43,364 nucleotides of DNA from JBDSEG01 sp039920165. GTDB taxonomy: Bacteria > Pseudomonadota > Gammaproteobacteria > Burkholderiales > Burkholderiaceae_C. The notes beneath the pieces are model-generated. The model was not told the DNA's origin and ran no database searches. It saw nothing but the letters and a program-made list of their open reading frames with translations. The stretch spans positions 1 through 43,364 of the forward strand of contig JBDSEG010000173.1 of the NCBI GenBank assembly GCA_039920165.1, written 5' to 3'. Shown piece after piece: positions 33,084-40,727 of this stretch (within the stretch, counting starts at the first letter, position 1; the number at the start of each line of letters is the position of its first letter). The translations under genes and the position numbers were made by a program.

Positions 33084-34385
33084 ATGAAGATCCTGATCCA
33101 TGGCGGCCGCATCGTCGATCCGGCCAGCGGTCGCGACGAGGCCGGCGATATCGCGATCGCCGACGGCCGGATCGTTTCGCTTGGTCGAATCGGCCCAGAC
33201 TTCGAGCCCGCGCGACGCATCGATGCGACCGGCCTCGTCGTTGCCCCCGGCCTCGTCGACCTCGCCGCGCGCTTGCGTGAGCCGGGCCACGAGCACGAGG
33301 GCATGCTCGAATCGGAGATGGCGGCCGCGGTCGCCGGCGGCGTGACCAGCCTGGTCTGCCCGCCCGATACCGATCCGCCGCTCGACGAGCCCGGGCTGGT
33401 CGAGATGCTCAAGTTCCGCGCCCGCAACCTGAACCTCGCGCACCTGTACCCGCTGGGGGCGCTCACACGCGGGCTCGCGGGCGACACGCTGACCGAGATG
33501 GCCGAACTGACCGAGGCCGGCTGCGTCGCGTTCTCGCAGGCCGACGTCGCGATCAAGGACACGCTCGTCCTGCACCGCGCACTGCAGTACGCGGCGACCT
33601 TCGGCTACGCGGTGTGGCTGCGGCCAGACGATGCCTGGCTCGGCGGCGGCGTCGCGGCCAAGGGGCCGCTCGCAACAAGGCTCGGCCTCGCAGGCGTGCC
33701 AACGCTGGCCGAGACGATCGCGCTCGCGACCCTGTTCGAACTGGTTCGCGATACCGGCGCGCGAGTTCATGTGTGCCGCCTGAGCAGCGCGGCAGGCATC
33801 GAGCAGTTGCGCCGCGCCAAGGCCGAAGGGCTGCCGGTGAGCGCCGACGTGAGCGTCAACCAGCTGCATCTGATCGACCAGGACATCGGCTATTTCAATG
33901 CCGCGATGCGCCTGAATCCGCCGCTGCGCCAGCAGCGTGATCGCGATGCGATCCGCGCCGCGCTCGCCGACGGCACGCTCGATGCGCTCGTGAGCGACCA
34001 CACGCCGGTCGACGCCGATGCCAAGCACCTGCCATTCGCCGAGGCCGAGCCCGGCGCGACCGGGCTCGAGCTGCTGCTGAGCCTGGTCCTGAAATGGGGC
34101 GAAGAGGCCGGCCTCGGACTGGCGCAAGCGCTCGCCACCGTGACGAGCGCGCCGGTGAGCGTGCTCGGCAGCGCGCTCGGCTCATCGGCGGCGAGTGCCG
34201 GCCGGCTGGTCGAGGGCGGCGTCGCCGATGTGTGCCTGTTCGATCCGGCAGCGCGCTGGACCGTGCGGCCCGAGGGCTTCGTCAGTCAGGGCCGGCACAG
34301 TCCGTTCGCCGGCTGGGAATTGCCCGGAAAGGTGCGCTGCACGATCGTCGCCGGCAGCGTCGCCTACGAAGCGCCGAGCGCGTAA
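33084..34385 (+). CDS. pyrX: Dihydroorotase-like protein, probably catalytically inactive (PyrX/PyrC')
   Basis: This 433-residue protein has the dihydroorotase amidohydrolase fold (IDATGLVVAPGLVDL; LREPGHEHEGMLESE; DALVSDHTPVDADAK). Most metal ligands are gone. The H-x-H of DLHVHLREPG is A61-x-R63, the HAED-type His is R180 in WLRPDD, and the HVCH-type His is R232 in HVCRLSS. Only Asp305 in SDHTP remains. Such pseudo-DHOases are known in Pseudomonas as structural partners needed for ATCase assembly. The gene follows pyrB directly. A functional PyrC must then be encoded elsewhere. The start ATG at 33084 follows a GACGAGG element at 33063-33069. Confidence 0.9.
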   Translation: MKILIHGGRIVDPASGRDEAGDIAIADGRIVSLGRIGPDFEPARRIDATGLVVAPGLVDLAARLREPGHEHEGMLESEMAAAVAGGVTSLVCPPDTDPPLDEPGLVEMLKFRARNLNLAHLYPLGALTRGLAGDTLTEMAELTEAGCVAFSQADVAIKDTLVLHRALQYAATFGYAVWLRPDDAWLGGGVAAKGPLATRLGLAGVPTLAETIALATLFELVRDTGARVHVCRLSSAAGIEQLRRAKAEGLPVSADVSVNQLHLIDQDIGYFNAAMRLNPPLRQQRDRDAIRAALADGTLDALVSDHTPVDADAKHLPFAEAEPGATGLELLLSLVLKWGEEAGLGLAQALATVTSAPVSVLGSALGSSAASAGRLVEGGVADVCLFDPAARWTVRPEGFVSQGRHSPFAGWELPGKVRCTIVAGSVAYEAPSA

Positions 34386-34406
34386 GCAAGAAGGGCAGGG
34401 GCCGGC

Positions 34407-35171
34407 TTGGAACGGCTGCGCGCGTGGGGACGCCTGATCCGGCTTGCGATGCACGCACTGCACTGCATCGCGGTGTGCGCCTTCGTCTTTCCGTTTCTCG
34501 GCGCGCCCGCGCGCATGCGCCGGGTCGGCTGGGCGTGCGCGAAGGCGCTGCGCTGCCTGGGCATCGCTCTGCACACGCAGGGCGCGGCGCTGCCGGGGCC
34601 GGTGCTGCTGGTTGCCAATCACGTGTCCTGGCTCGACATCCTGGCGGTCAACGCGGTGCGGCCGGTGCGCTTCGTCTCCAAGGCCGATGTGCAGGGCTGG
34701 CCGGTGCTGGGCTGGATCATCGCCTGCGGTGGCACGCTCTTCATCCAGCGCGAACGCAAGCGCGATGCGATGCGGGTATTGCACCAGGTGGCCGACGCCC
34801 TGCGCGCGGGCGATGTGATCGCGGTCTTTCCCGAAGGCACGACGGGCGACGCGCGCGCGCTGCTGCCGTTCCACGCCAACCTGCTGCAGGCCGCGATCAC
34901 GACCTCGACCGTGGTCCAGCCGGTCGCCCTGCATTACAGCGATGCGCGTGCGCCGCGCAGCGAAGCGGCGCTGTGGATCGGCGCGACGACCTTGATGGAT
35001 TCGCTGTGGCGGATCGCGCGGGCGGATCGCCTGAGCGCCACGGTTCGCATGCTCGATGCCTTGCCGGCGGCGGGCCTGGAGCGGCGTGCGCTCGTGCAGC
35101 GTGCGAGCGCCGCGATTGCGCGGGCGCTTGATGCCGACGTGATCGAGTCGAAGCCTCAGCCGCGGGCTTGA
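34407..35171 (+). CDS. plsC: 1-acyl-sn-glycerol-3-phosphate acyltransferase
   Basis: PlsC (254 aa) is an inner-membrane acyltransferase making phosphatidic acid from lysophosphatidate. A hydrophobic N-terminal helix (~13-32) is followed by the catalytic block NHVSWLD (71-77, the H-x4-D pair), substrate motifs LFIQRERKRDAM and FPEGTTGD (141-148), and a late VVQPVALHYSD. The start shown is TTG with AAGGGCAGGGG upstream; an ATG at 34449 is an alternative that would trim the helix. It is the last gene of the yqgE-pyr operon and overlaps the end of gpmA by 16 bases. Confidence 0.9.
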   Translation: MERLRAWGRLIRLAMHALHCIAVCAFVFPFLGAPARMRRVGWACAKALRCLGIALHTQGAALPGPVLLVANHVSWLDILAVNAVRPVRFVSKADVQGWPVLGWIIACGGTLFIQRERKRDAMRVLHQVADALRAGDVIAVFPEGTTGDARALLPFHANLLQAAITTSTVVQPVALHYSDARAPRSEAALWIGATTLMDSLWRIARADRLSATVRMLDALPAAGLERRALVQRASAAIARALDADVIESKPQPRA

Positions 35172-35899
35172 TGCGCCACCGCTGCGGCCGCCGCTGCAGC
35201 GGCCTGCGCATCGCCGAGGTAGTAGTGCCGGATCGGCGCCAGTTCGGCGTCGAGTTCGTAGACGAGCGGAATGCCGTTCGGGATATTCAGCCCGACGATA
35301 TCGGCGTCGCTCACGCCGTCGAGATATTTGACGAGCGCGCGGATGCTGTTGCCGTGCGCCGAGATCAGGAGCCGCTGGCCCCCGAGCAGGGCCGGTGCGA
35401 GGGTCGAGTTCCAGAATGGCAGGACCCGATCGACGGTGTCCTTCAGGCATTCGGTGAGCGGCATCTGGCCGGCGGCCAGGCCGGCGTAGCGCGGATCGGC
35501 GGCCTCGCTGCGCGGGTCGCCGGGTGCCAGCGGCGGCGGCGGCGTGTCGTAGCTGCGCCGCCATTCGAGCACCTTCGCATCGCCGTACTGCTTCGCCGTC
35601 TCGGCCTTGTTCAGACCCTGCAGGCCACCGTAGTGGCGCTCGTTCAGACGCCACGAATTGACCACCGGCAGCCAGGTCCGGTCCATCTGGTCCAGGGCGT
35701 GCCACAGGGTCCAGATGGCGCGCTTCAGGACCGAGGTGTAGGCGATATTGAATTCGTAGCCCTCGGCCTTCAGCAGCCGCCCGGCGGCGCGCGCCTGCTC
35801 GACGCCGGTCGCGGTGAGCTCGACATCGGTCCAGCCGGTGAAACGGTTTTCCAGGTTCCAGGTCGATTCGCCGTGGCGGATCAGGACAAGCTTGTGCAT
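35156..35899 (-). CDS. gpmA: 2,3-bisphosphoglycerate-dependent phosphoglycerate mutase
   Basis: GpmA (247 aa) interconverts 3- and 2-phosphoglycerate in glycolysis. The phospho-His motif is LIRHGESTWN (His9), followed by NRFTGWTDVELT, YTSVLKRAIWT, the acid/substrate segment RLNERHYGGLQGLNKAETA and the second His in LISAHGNSIRALV. The C-terminus ends in a run of eight alanines that is not part of the enzyme core. The ATG at 35899 is the family start; the frame is open to 35977 without similarity. Its 3' end overlaps plsC convergently. Confidence 0.95.
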   Translation of the reverse strand: MHKLVLIRHGESTWNLENRFTGWTDVELTATGVEQARAAGRLLKAEGYEFNIAYTSVLKRAIWTLWHALDQMDRTWLPVVNSWRLNERHYGGLQGLNKAETAKQYGDAKVLEWRRSYDTPPPPLAPGDPRSEAADPRYAGLAAGQMPLTECLKDTVDRVLPFWNSTLAPALLGGQRLLISAHGNSIRALVKYLDGVSDADIVGLNIPNGIPLVYELDAELAPIRHYYLGDAQAAAAAAAAVAHQARG

Positions 35900-35955
35900 G
35901 CGGATGGCCGGCGTGGTGATGCGGGGCCGGGACGGCCCGTGAAGGCGGGGAATTC

Positions 35956-35961
35956 TATAAT
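35956..35961 (+). promoter_or_regulatory. TATAAT -10 box upstream of the rhodanese gene
   Basis: A consensus TATAAT lies 30 bases before the GTG of the rhodanese gene, in the gap separating it from divergent gpmA. No consensus -35 is present at 16-18 bases upstream. Confidence 0.5.
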
Positions 35962-35991
35962 CCGCGCCCTTGTCCATCCCCTGGCCCGCCC

Positions 35992-36405
35992 GTGACCTTT
36001 CTGATCGAGAACTGGTATTTGTTCCTTGCCGCAGCGGTCTCAGGAGGGTTGCTGGTCTGGCCGATGTTCGGTGCTGCGACGAGCGGCGCGGGTAAGGTCA
36101 CGACGGCCGAGGCGGTGCGCCTGATCAACCGCGAGAAGGCCGTGCTGATCGATGTCAGCGAGCCGGCCGAATATGCGCAAAGCCACGCCGGCGGCTCGCG
36201 CAATATCCCGCTCGCTGCGCTTGAAAGCTCGCCCGCGCTGCCCAAGAACAAGGGCTTGCCGGTGCTGCTGATGTGCCCGACCGGCTCGCGCTCCTCGCGC
36301 GCGGTGGCAGCACTGAAGAAGCTCGGTTTCGAACATGCTCATTCCGTCGCCGGGGGTCTCGCGGCCTGGCGCGAAGCCAATCTGCCGGTCGAGAAGACCG
36401 CGTGA
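35992..36405 (+). CDS. Membrane-anchored rhodanese-like protein (YibN type)
   Basis: This 137-residue protein has an N-terminal membrane helix (~5-26) and a single rhodanese domain with the active-site loop LLMCPTGSRSSRA (Cys95) and the motifs VLIDVSEPAEYAQSHAGGSRNIPL and GGLAAWREANLPV. The context upstream of grxC and secB is the classical yibN-grxC-secB-gpsA order. It probably transfers sulfane sulfur or handles thiols near the membrane; the partner is unknown. Start GTG at 35992. Confidence 0.9.
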   Translation: MTFLIENWYLFLAAAVSGGLLVWPMFGAATSGAGKVTTAEAVRLINREKAVLIDVSEPAEYAQSHAGGSRNIPLAALESSPALPKNKGLPVLLMCPTGSRSSRAVAALKKLGFEHAHSVAGGLAAWREANLPVEKTA

Positions 36406-36421
36406 ACGAAAGTCGCATTCG

Positions 36422-36688
36422 ATGAACGTTGTGAAGATGTATGCGAGCGCCGGCTGCGGCTATTGCGTCCGCGCCAAGGCGCTGCTCGAGCAGCGCGGCG
36501 TCGAGCAACTCGATGTGATCCGCGTCGACCTCGACCCGTCGCAGCGCCGCGCGATGGTCGAGCTGACCGGCCGCACCAGCGTGCCGCAGATCTTCATCGG
36601 TGCGACCCACGTGGGCGGCTGCGACGAGCTGGTCGATCTCGACCGGCGCGGCGGCCTCGTGCCTTTGCTCAACCAGCCCGGCGCCTGA
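36422..36688 (+). CDS. grxC: Glutaredoxin 3
   Basis: GrxC (88 aa) is a glutathione-dependent dithiol oxidoreductase. The active site is CGYC (Cys12, Cys15); TSVPQIFIG contains the cis-proline, and HVGGCDELVDLDRRGGL binds glutathione. The usual CPYC tetrad has Gly in place of Pro, a small deviation that may raise the thiol reduction potential. It is 16 bases downstream of the rhodanese gene and probably in the same transcript. Confidence 0.94.
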   Translation: MNVVKMYASAGCGYCVRAKALLEQRGVEQLDVIRVDLDPSQRRAMVELTGRTSVPQIFIGATHVGGCDELVDLDRRGGLVPLLNQPGA

Positions 36689-36712
36689 CCGCGACAGCGC
36701 AGCCGGCACGGC

Positions 36713-36718
36713 GATAAT
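36713..36718 (+). promoter_or_regulatory. Possible -10 box upstream of secB
   Basis: GATAAT lies 52 bases before the secB ATG in the grxC-secB gap. It may give secB a promoter of its own; no -35 was recognised. Confidence 0.3.
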
Positions 36719-36770
36719 CCGCCGCCCGCGCCGGGCCATTCCGGTTCCGCGCCCCAAACCCGAGATCGAC

Positions 36771-37280
36771 ATGGCCGAAGAGCTCCAGACCCCCGCCCAG
36801 ACCCCCGCCCAGACTCCGGTCTTCCAGATCCAGCGCATCTATCTCAAGGATTTGTCGCTCGAGCAGCCCAACTCGCCGCAGATCCTGCTCGAGCAGTCGC
36901 AGCCGCAGGTCGAGATCAACCTCGGCATCGGCGCCGCCGGCATCGCCGACGGGGTCTACGAGATCACGGTCACGGCCACCGTTACCACCAAGGTCGGCGA
37001 GAAGACCCTCTTCCTGGTCGAGGCCAAGCAGGCCGGCATCTTCGAGATCCGCAACATCCCGACTGATCAACTGCAGCAGATCATCGGCATCGCTTGCCCC
37101 GGCATCGTCTACCCGTATCTGCGCGCGCTGGTGTCGGATGTCTGCACCCGCGCCGGCTTCCCGCCGGTGATCCTGGCCGAGGTCAATTTCCAGGCCATGT
37201 TCGAAGCCCAGCAGGCGCAACTCGCGCAGCAGCAGACCCCGGCCGCGACCAACGGCTCGGGCGTGCTCGCCAGCGCCTGA
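36771..37280 (+). CDS. secB: Protein-export chaperone SecB
   Basis: SecB (169 aa) is a cytosolic tetrameric chaperone that keeps preproteins unfolded and hands them to SecA. The family core is FQIQRIYLKDLSLEQPNSP, NLGIGAAGIADGVYEITVTATVTTKVGEKTLFLVEAKQAGIF and the C-terminal GIACPGIVYPYLRALVSDVCTRAGFPPVILAEVNF. Near the N-terminus a duplicated TPAQ unit comes from a 12-base tandem repeat (36787-36810). The C-terminal tail is Gln/Ala rich. gpsA follows 34 bases later. Confidence 0.96.
   Translation: MAEELQTPAQTPAQTPVFQIQRIYLKDLSLEQPNSPQILLEQSQPQVEINLGIGAAGIADGVYEITVTATVTTKVGEKTLFLVEAKQAGIFEIRNIPTDQLQQIIGIACPGIVYPYLRALVSDVCTRAGFPPVILAEVNFQAMFEAQQAQLAQQQTPAATNGSGVLASA
36787..36810 (+). repeat. 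12-base tandem repeat in the secB N-terminus
   Basis: The unit ACCCCCGCCCAG occurs twice in succession followed by a partial third (ACTCCGG). It encodes TPAQ-TPAQ-TPV and preserves the reading frame, so copy-number change would only lengthen the N-terminal linker. Confidence 0.55.
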
Positions 37281-37314
37281 CGGGCGGGTTCGAGGCGACG
37301 CGAAGCGCCGGCCG

Positions 37315-38322
37315 ATGCGGCTTACGGTGCTCGGCGCCGGCGCCTGGGGCACCGCGCTCGCGGTGAGCGCCGCGCCGCGCCACGCAACCCGACTGTGGGC
37401 GCGCGATGCGTCGCAGGCGACCCGCATGGCGTCGATGCGGCGCAATGCGCGCTACCTGAGCCAGGTGGTGCTGCCGCCGGCGCTGCAGATCAGCTCGGAC
37501 TTCGATGCCGCTATCGCGCATGCGCGCGGCGGGCTCCTCATCGTCGCGACGCCGATGGCCGGCCTGGAGCCGGTGCTGGCGCGTCTGCCGGCCGACGCGC
37601 CACCGCTGCTGTGGCTGTGCAAAGGCTTCCAGGATGCGACTGGGCGCTTGGGCCACGAGGTCGCGCAAGCCGTCGCGCCCGCGCTTCGGGTCGGCGTGCT
37701 GTCCGGGCCGAGCTTTGCGATCGAGGTCGCGCGCGGCCAGCCCACCGCGCTCGTCGCCGCGAGCCGCGACGCCACGCTGGCCGAGCTCGCGGTCGACGCG
37801 CTGCACAGCGACAGCCTGCGCATCTATACCTCGCCGGACCCGGTCGGGGTCGAGGTCGGCGGAGCGGTGAAGAACGTGCTCGCGATCGCTACCGGCATCG
37901 CCGACGGCATGGCCGGCCCGCTCGGTGCTGCGCCCGGGCTCGGCCAGAATGCGCGCGCCGCGCTCGTCACCCGCGGACTGGCCGAGATGACCCGCCTCGG
38001 CATCGCGCTCGGCGCGCAGGCCGAGACCTTCATGGGCCTCTCGGGACTCGGTGATCTCGTCCTCACCGCGACCGGCGAACTCTCGCGCAACCGCCGAGTC
38101 GGATTGCTGCTCGCCCAGGGCCAGCCGCTCGGGCAAATCCTTGGCGAACTCGGCCACGTTGCCGAAGGCGTTCCGAGCGCGGCAATGGTGCTGCGGCGCG
38201 CCCGCGCGGCCGGGGTCGAGATGCCGCTTACCGAGGCGGTGGTCCGCGTTCTCGAGGGCCGGCTCACGCCGGTCGCCGCACTCGAACAACTGATGGGGCG
38301 CGGTGCGCGTTCCGAAACCTGA
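37315..38322 (+). CDS. gpsA: NAD(P)-dependent glycerol-3-phosphate dehydrogenase
   Basis: GpsA (335 aa) reduces dihydroxyacetone phosphate to sn-glycerol-3-phosphate for phospholipid synthesis. The dinucleotide fold starts with VLGAGAWGTALAV (GxGxWG). Other motifs are RNARYL, WLCKGF, GVLSGPSFAIEVARGQPTA, VGGAVKNVLAIATGIADG with the catalytic Lys, and GLSGLGDLVLTATGELSRNRRVG. The protein is of normal length. It lies 34 bases after secB, in the order usual for proteobacteria. Confidence 0.95.
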   Translation: MRLTVLGAGAWGTALAVSAAPRHATRLWARDASQATRMASMRRNARYLSQVVLPPALQISSDFDAAIAHARGGLLIVATPMAGLEPVLARLPADAPPLLWLCKGFQDATGRLGHEVAQAVAPALRVGVLSGPSFAIEVARGQPTALVAASRDATLAELAVDALHSDSLRIYTSPDPVGVEVGGAVKNVLAIATGIADGMAGPLGAAPGLGQNARAALVTRGLAEMTRLGIALGAQAETFMGLSGLGDLVLTATGELSRNRRVGLLLAQGQPLGQILGELGHVAEGVPSAAMVLRRARAAGVEMPLTEAVVRVLEGRLTPVAALEQLMGRGARSET

Positions 38323-38331
38323 AGGATTGCC

Positions 38332-39318
38332 ATGACCTTGCCGGGCCGTTTGACTCGCCGTGACCTGATGCTTGCCGCCGCCACGGGCGCGCTGGCCGTT
38401 CCGGGCTTCGCCCAGGACCGCTGGCCGTCGCGTCCGATCAAGCTCGTCGTGCCTTTCCCACCGGGCAGCTCGCCCGACATCGTGGCGCGACTGGTCGCCG
38501 AGCCGCTCGCGCAGCGGCTCGGGCAGCCGGTGGTTGTGGACAACAAGCCGGGCGCCGGCGGCAACCTCGGCACGGCGCTCGTCGCCAAGGCCGAGCCCGA
38601 CGGCTATACCTTGCTGTTCACGATCCAGGGGCCGCTCGTCACCGCGCCGCTGCTCAGCAAGACCCTCGGCTACGACCCCGCGCGCGATCTGGCGCCGGTG
38701 ACGCTGGTCGCGACCTCGCCGAACCTGCTCGTCGTCGATCCGAAACTGGGCGCCACGACGCTGGCCGATTTCGTCCGCATCGCGAAGGAGCGCAAGGGCC
38801 AGCTCAACTACGGCAGCGTGGGCAACGGCAGCGCCTCGCACCTGGCGATGGAGCTCTTCAAGACGCGTGCCGGCATCGACCTCGTCCACGTGCCGTACCA
38901 GGGCTTCCCGCAGGTGGTGAATGCCATCCTCGGCGGCCAGGTGCAGGCCGGCTTCATGGTGCCGGGAATCGCGATGGGCCAGGTGCGCGCCGGCAAGCTG
39001 GTGCCGCTCGGCGTGACGACCCTCGGCCGGGCCTCGTCGCTGCCGGAATTTCCAACCCTCGTCGAGCAGGGCTGGCCCGATTTCGAGGCGATCTCCTGGC
39101 AGGCCGTGCTGGCGCCGGCGCGCACCCCGCGCCCGATCGTCGAACGCCTGGCGAGTGAACTGGTTCGCATCATCAAGAGCGACGAGGTCCGCACCCGCAT
39201 GCTAGGGCAGTATTTCAGCGCCGCGGGAACCGCACCCGAGGCGCTCGCCACGCTGATGAAGTCCGAGCGGGTTCGCTGGGCGCGCGTGATTCAGGCGGCT
39301 GGCGTTCAGCCGGAATGA
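38332..39318 (+). CDS. Bug/TctC-family tripartite tricarboxylate transporter binding protein
   Basis: This is a periplasmic solute-binding protein (328 aa) of the Bug family, greatly expanded in Bordetella and relatives. The signal peptide carries an RR pair (LTRRDLMLAAATGALAVPGFAQ), so Tat export is possible. Mature-domain features are WPSRPIKLVVPFPPGSSPDIVAR, VDNKPGAGGNLGTALVAKAEPDGYT, LNYGSVGNGSASHLAMELF and LVHVPYQG. No tctA or tctB membrane genes are near, so it is an orphan. The ligand, typically a carboxylate, cannot be assigned. It starts 9 bases after gpsA. Confidence 0.92.
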   Translation: MTLPGRLTRRDLMLAAATGALAVPGFAQDRWPSRPIKLVVPFPPGSSPDIVARLVAEPLAQRLGQPVVVDNKPGAGGNLGTALVAKAEPDGYTLLFTIQGPLVTAPLLSKTLGYDPARDLAPVTLVATSPNLLVVDPKLGATTLADFVRIAKERKGQLNYGSVGNGSASHLAMELFKTRAGIDLVHVPYQGFPQVVNAILGGQVQAGFMVPGIAMGQVRAGKLVPLGVTTLGRASSLPEFPTLVEQGWPDFEAISWQAVLAPARTPRPIVERLASELVRIIKSDEVRTRMLGQYFSAAGTAPEALATLMKSERVRWARVIQAAGVQPE

Positions 39319-39351
39319 CTGGAGCCACTCGGCCGACGGGTACGTCGACCG

Positions 39352-39366
39352 ATCCCCCGAGGGGAT
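39352..39366. terminator. Short hairpin between convergent tctC-like and trmL genes
   Basis: ATCCCC (39352-39357) and GGGGAT (39361-39366) form a perfect 6-bp stem with a 3-base loop in the only gap between the convergent genes. No T run follows, so termination is inferred from location only. Confidence 0.3.
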
Positions 39367-39424
39367 GCGGGCCGGCATGGGAGCGGCCCGACGCTCGGCC
39401 CTAAGCGCCGCCGTTGTAGGGCCC

Positions 39425-39895
39425 TCACATCGAGCCGGCATAGCCGCACTGCCGCCAGGCCTCGAATACCGTCACTGCCACCGCGTTCGACAGATTCAGG
39501 CTGCGCTGGCCGCCGCGCATCGGCAGGCGAATGCGCTGTGCCGGCGCGAATGCTTGAAGCACGTCGCCCGGCAGGCCGTGGGTCTCGGCGCCGAAGACGA
39601 ACCAGTCGCCGGCCTGCCAGCGCGCCTGCGCGAAGGCCGATGCGCCGCGCGTCGTGAAGGCGAAGCGGCGCTGCGGATCGGGCTGCTCGCGCTGCACGAA
39701 GGCTTCCCACGAGGCATGGCGCCGAACGCTCGCGGTCTCGTGGTAGTCGAGCCCGGCGCGGCGCAGCAGCTTGTCGTCCATCGAGAAGCCGAGCGGCTCG
39801 ATCAGGTGCAGCGCGCAGCCGGTATTCGCCGCGAGGCGGATCACGTTGCCCGTGTTGGGCGGGATCTCAGGGTGGACGAGGACGATGTGGAACAT
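39425..39895 (-). CDS. trmL: tRNA (cytidine(34)-2'-O)-methyltransferase
   Basis: TrmL (156 aa) is a SPOUT methyltransferase modifying the wobble nucleotide of certain leucine tRNAs. It has the compact TrmL plan: MFHIVLVHPEIPPNTGNVIRLAANTGCALHLIEPLGF, then FVFGAETHGLP, and the knot region RSLNLSNAVAVTVFEAWRQCGY with RIPM-like RLPM. Length is normal and there is no RNA-binding extension. comF lies 12 bases upstream on the same strand. Confidence 0.94.
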   Translation of the reverse strand: MFHIVLVHPEIPPNTGNVIRLAANTGCALHLIEPLGFSMDDKLLRRAGLDYHETASVRRHASWEAFVQREQPDPQRRFAFTTRGASAFAQARWQAGDWFVFGAETHGLPGDVLQAFAPAQRIRLPMRGGQRSLNLSNAVAVTVFEAWRQCGYAGSM

Positions 39896-39907
39896 GGCCG
39901 ACGCAGT

Positions 39908-40642
39908 TCAGCGCTCGTCTGGCGCCGGAGTTCGCGCCAACACCCACACGTGGACTGACGCAGCGCCCGCTTTGAGAAGGACCGTCGCCGCCTCGTTGGC
40001 GGTGGCGCCCGTGGTCATCACGTCGTCGACGAGGGCGATCGTTCGGCCCTGCAGTTCGGCGCGCCGCAGCGGCTCGACCGCAAAAGCGCCGCGCACATTC
40101 GCAGCGCGGCGGTCCGCTGGCAGGGCGAGCTGATGCGGGCCATCGCGCACGCGCAGCAGCAGCCTCGCATCGGTGTGGCGGCCGGCATCGGCGGCGACGC
40201 GGCGGGCCAGTTCCCACGCCTGGTTGTAGCCTCGCTCGCGCAGCCGCGGCAGGGCCAGCGGGACCGGCAGCACGAGCGACGGCAGCGCGTCGTCGCCCGC
40301 CTGTACGCAAGCGGCAAGCTGCTGCGCCAGCACGCGCACCAGATCAAGCCCGGCACTGAACTTGAAGCGCAGAACCAGCCCGTCCCAAGGGTAGGCATAA
40401 GGCAGGGCGGCGAGGGTGCGCTCGAACGCCGGTGGCACCGCGAGGCAGCGTCCGCATACGGCCACACCGGACGGCAACTCGATCGCGCAGCGGCTGCAGC
40501 GTGCGAGGGGCGAAGCGAATCGGGCGAGGCAGGTTTCGCACACCCGATGCGTGCCCCAGTCGTGGCACACCGCGCACAGGCTGGGCGGACGCCAGCGCCG
40601 CAGAAATGCCAGGCTCGGCGACGCGGTGTTGCGCAATGACAT
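39908..40642 (-). CDS. comF: ComF-family phosphoribosyltransferase-like protein
   Basis: This 244-residue protein resembles ComF/GntX, linked to DNA uptake in some bacteria. The N-terminus has four CxxC pairs (Cys23/26, 35/38, 49/52, 63/66) that could bind zinc. The C-terminal PRTase fold includes VPVPLALPRLRERGYNQAWELAR and the PRPP loop ALVDDVMTTGAT (~203-214). The frame extends to 40729, but the ATG at 40642 fits the family better. No Shine-Dalgarno sequence is clear. Divergent from bioC. A natural competence role is inference only. Confidence 0.9.
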   Translation of the reverse strand: MSLRNTASPSLAFLRRWRPPSLCAVCHDWGTHRVCETCLARFASPLARCSRCAIELPSGVAVCGRCLAVPPAFERTLAALPYAYPWDGLVLRFKFSAGLDLVRVLAQQLAACVQAGDDALPSLVLPVPLALPRLRERGYNQAWELARRVAADAGRHTDARLLLRVRDGPHQLALPADRRAANVRGAFAVEPLRRAELQGRTIALVDDVMTTGATANEAATVLLKAGAASVHVWVLARTPAPDER

Positions 40643-40710
40643 GGTGGAGGAGTGAAGCGCCAGTCTGCCGATGGCTCGGCGCGCGGGAAGCGGTGGGCGG
40701 GGCGCGTCAA

Positions 40711-40716
40711 TATACT
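40711..40716 (+). promoter_or_regulatory. -10-like box upstream of bioC
   Basis: TATACT ends 11 bases before the bioC ATG in the comF-bioC divergent gap, implying a very short leader. There is no ribosome site in the 11 bases between them. Confidence 0.45.
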
Positions 40717-40727
40717 GCCCGGCACCC

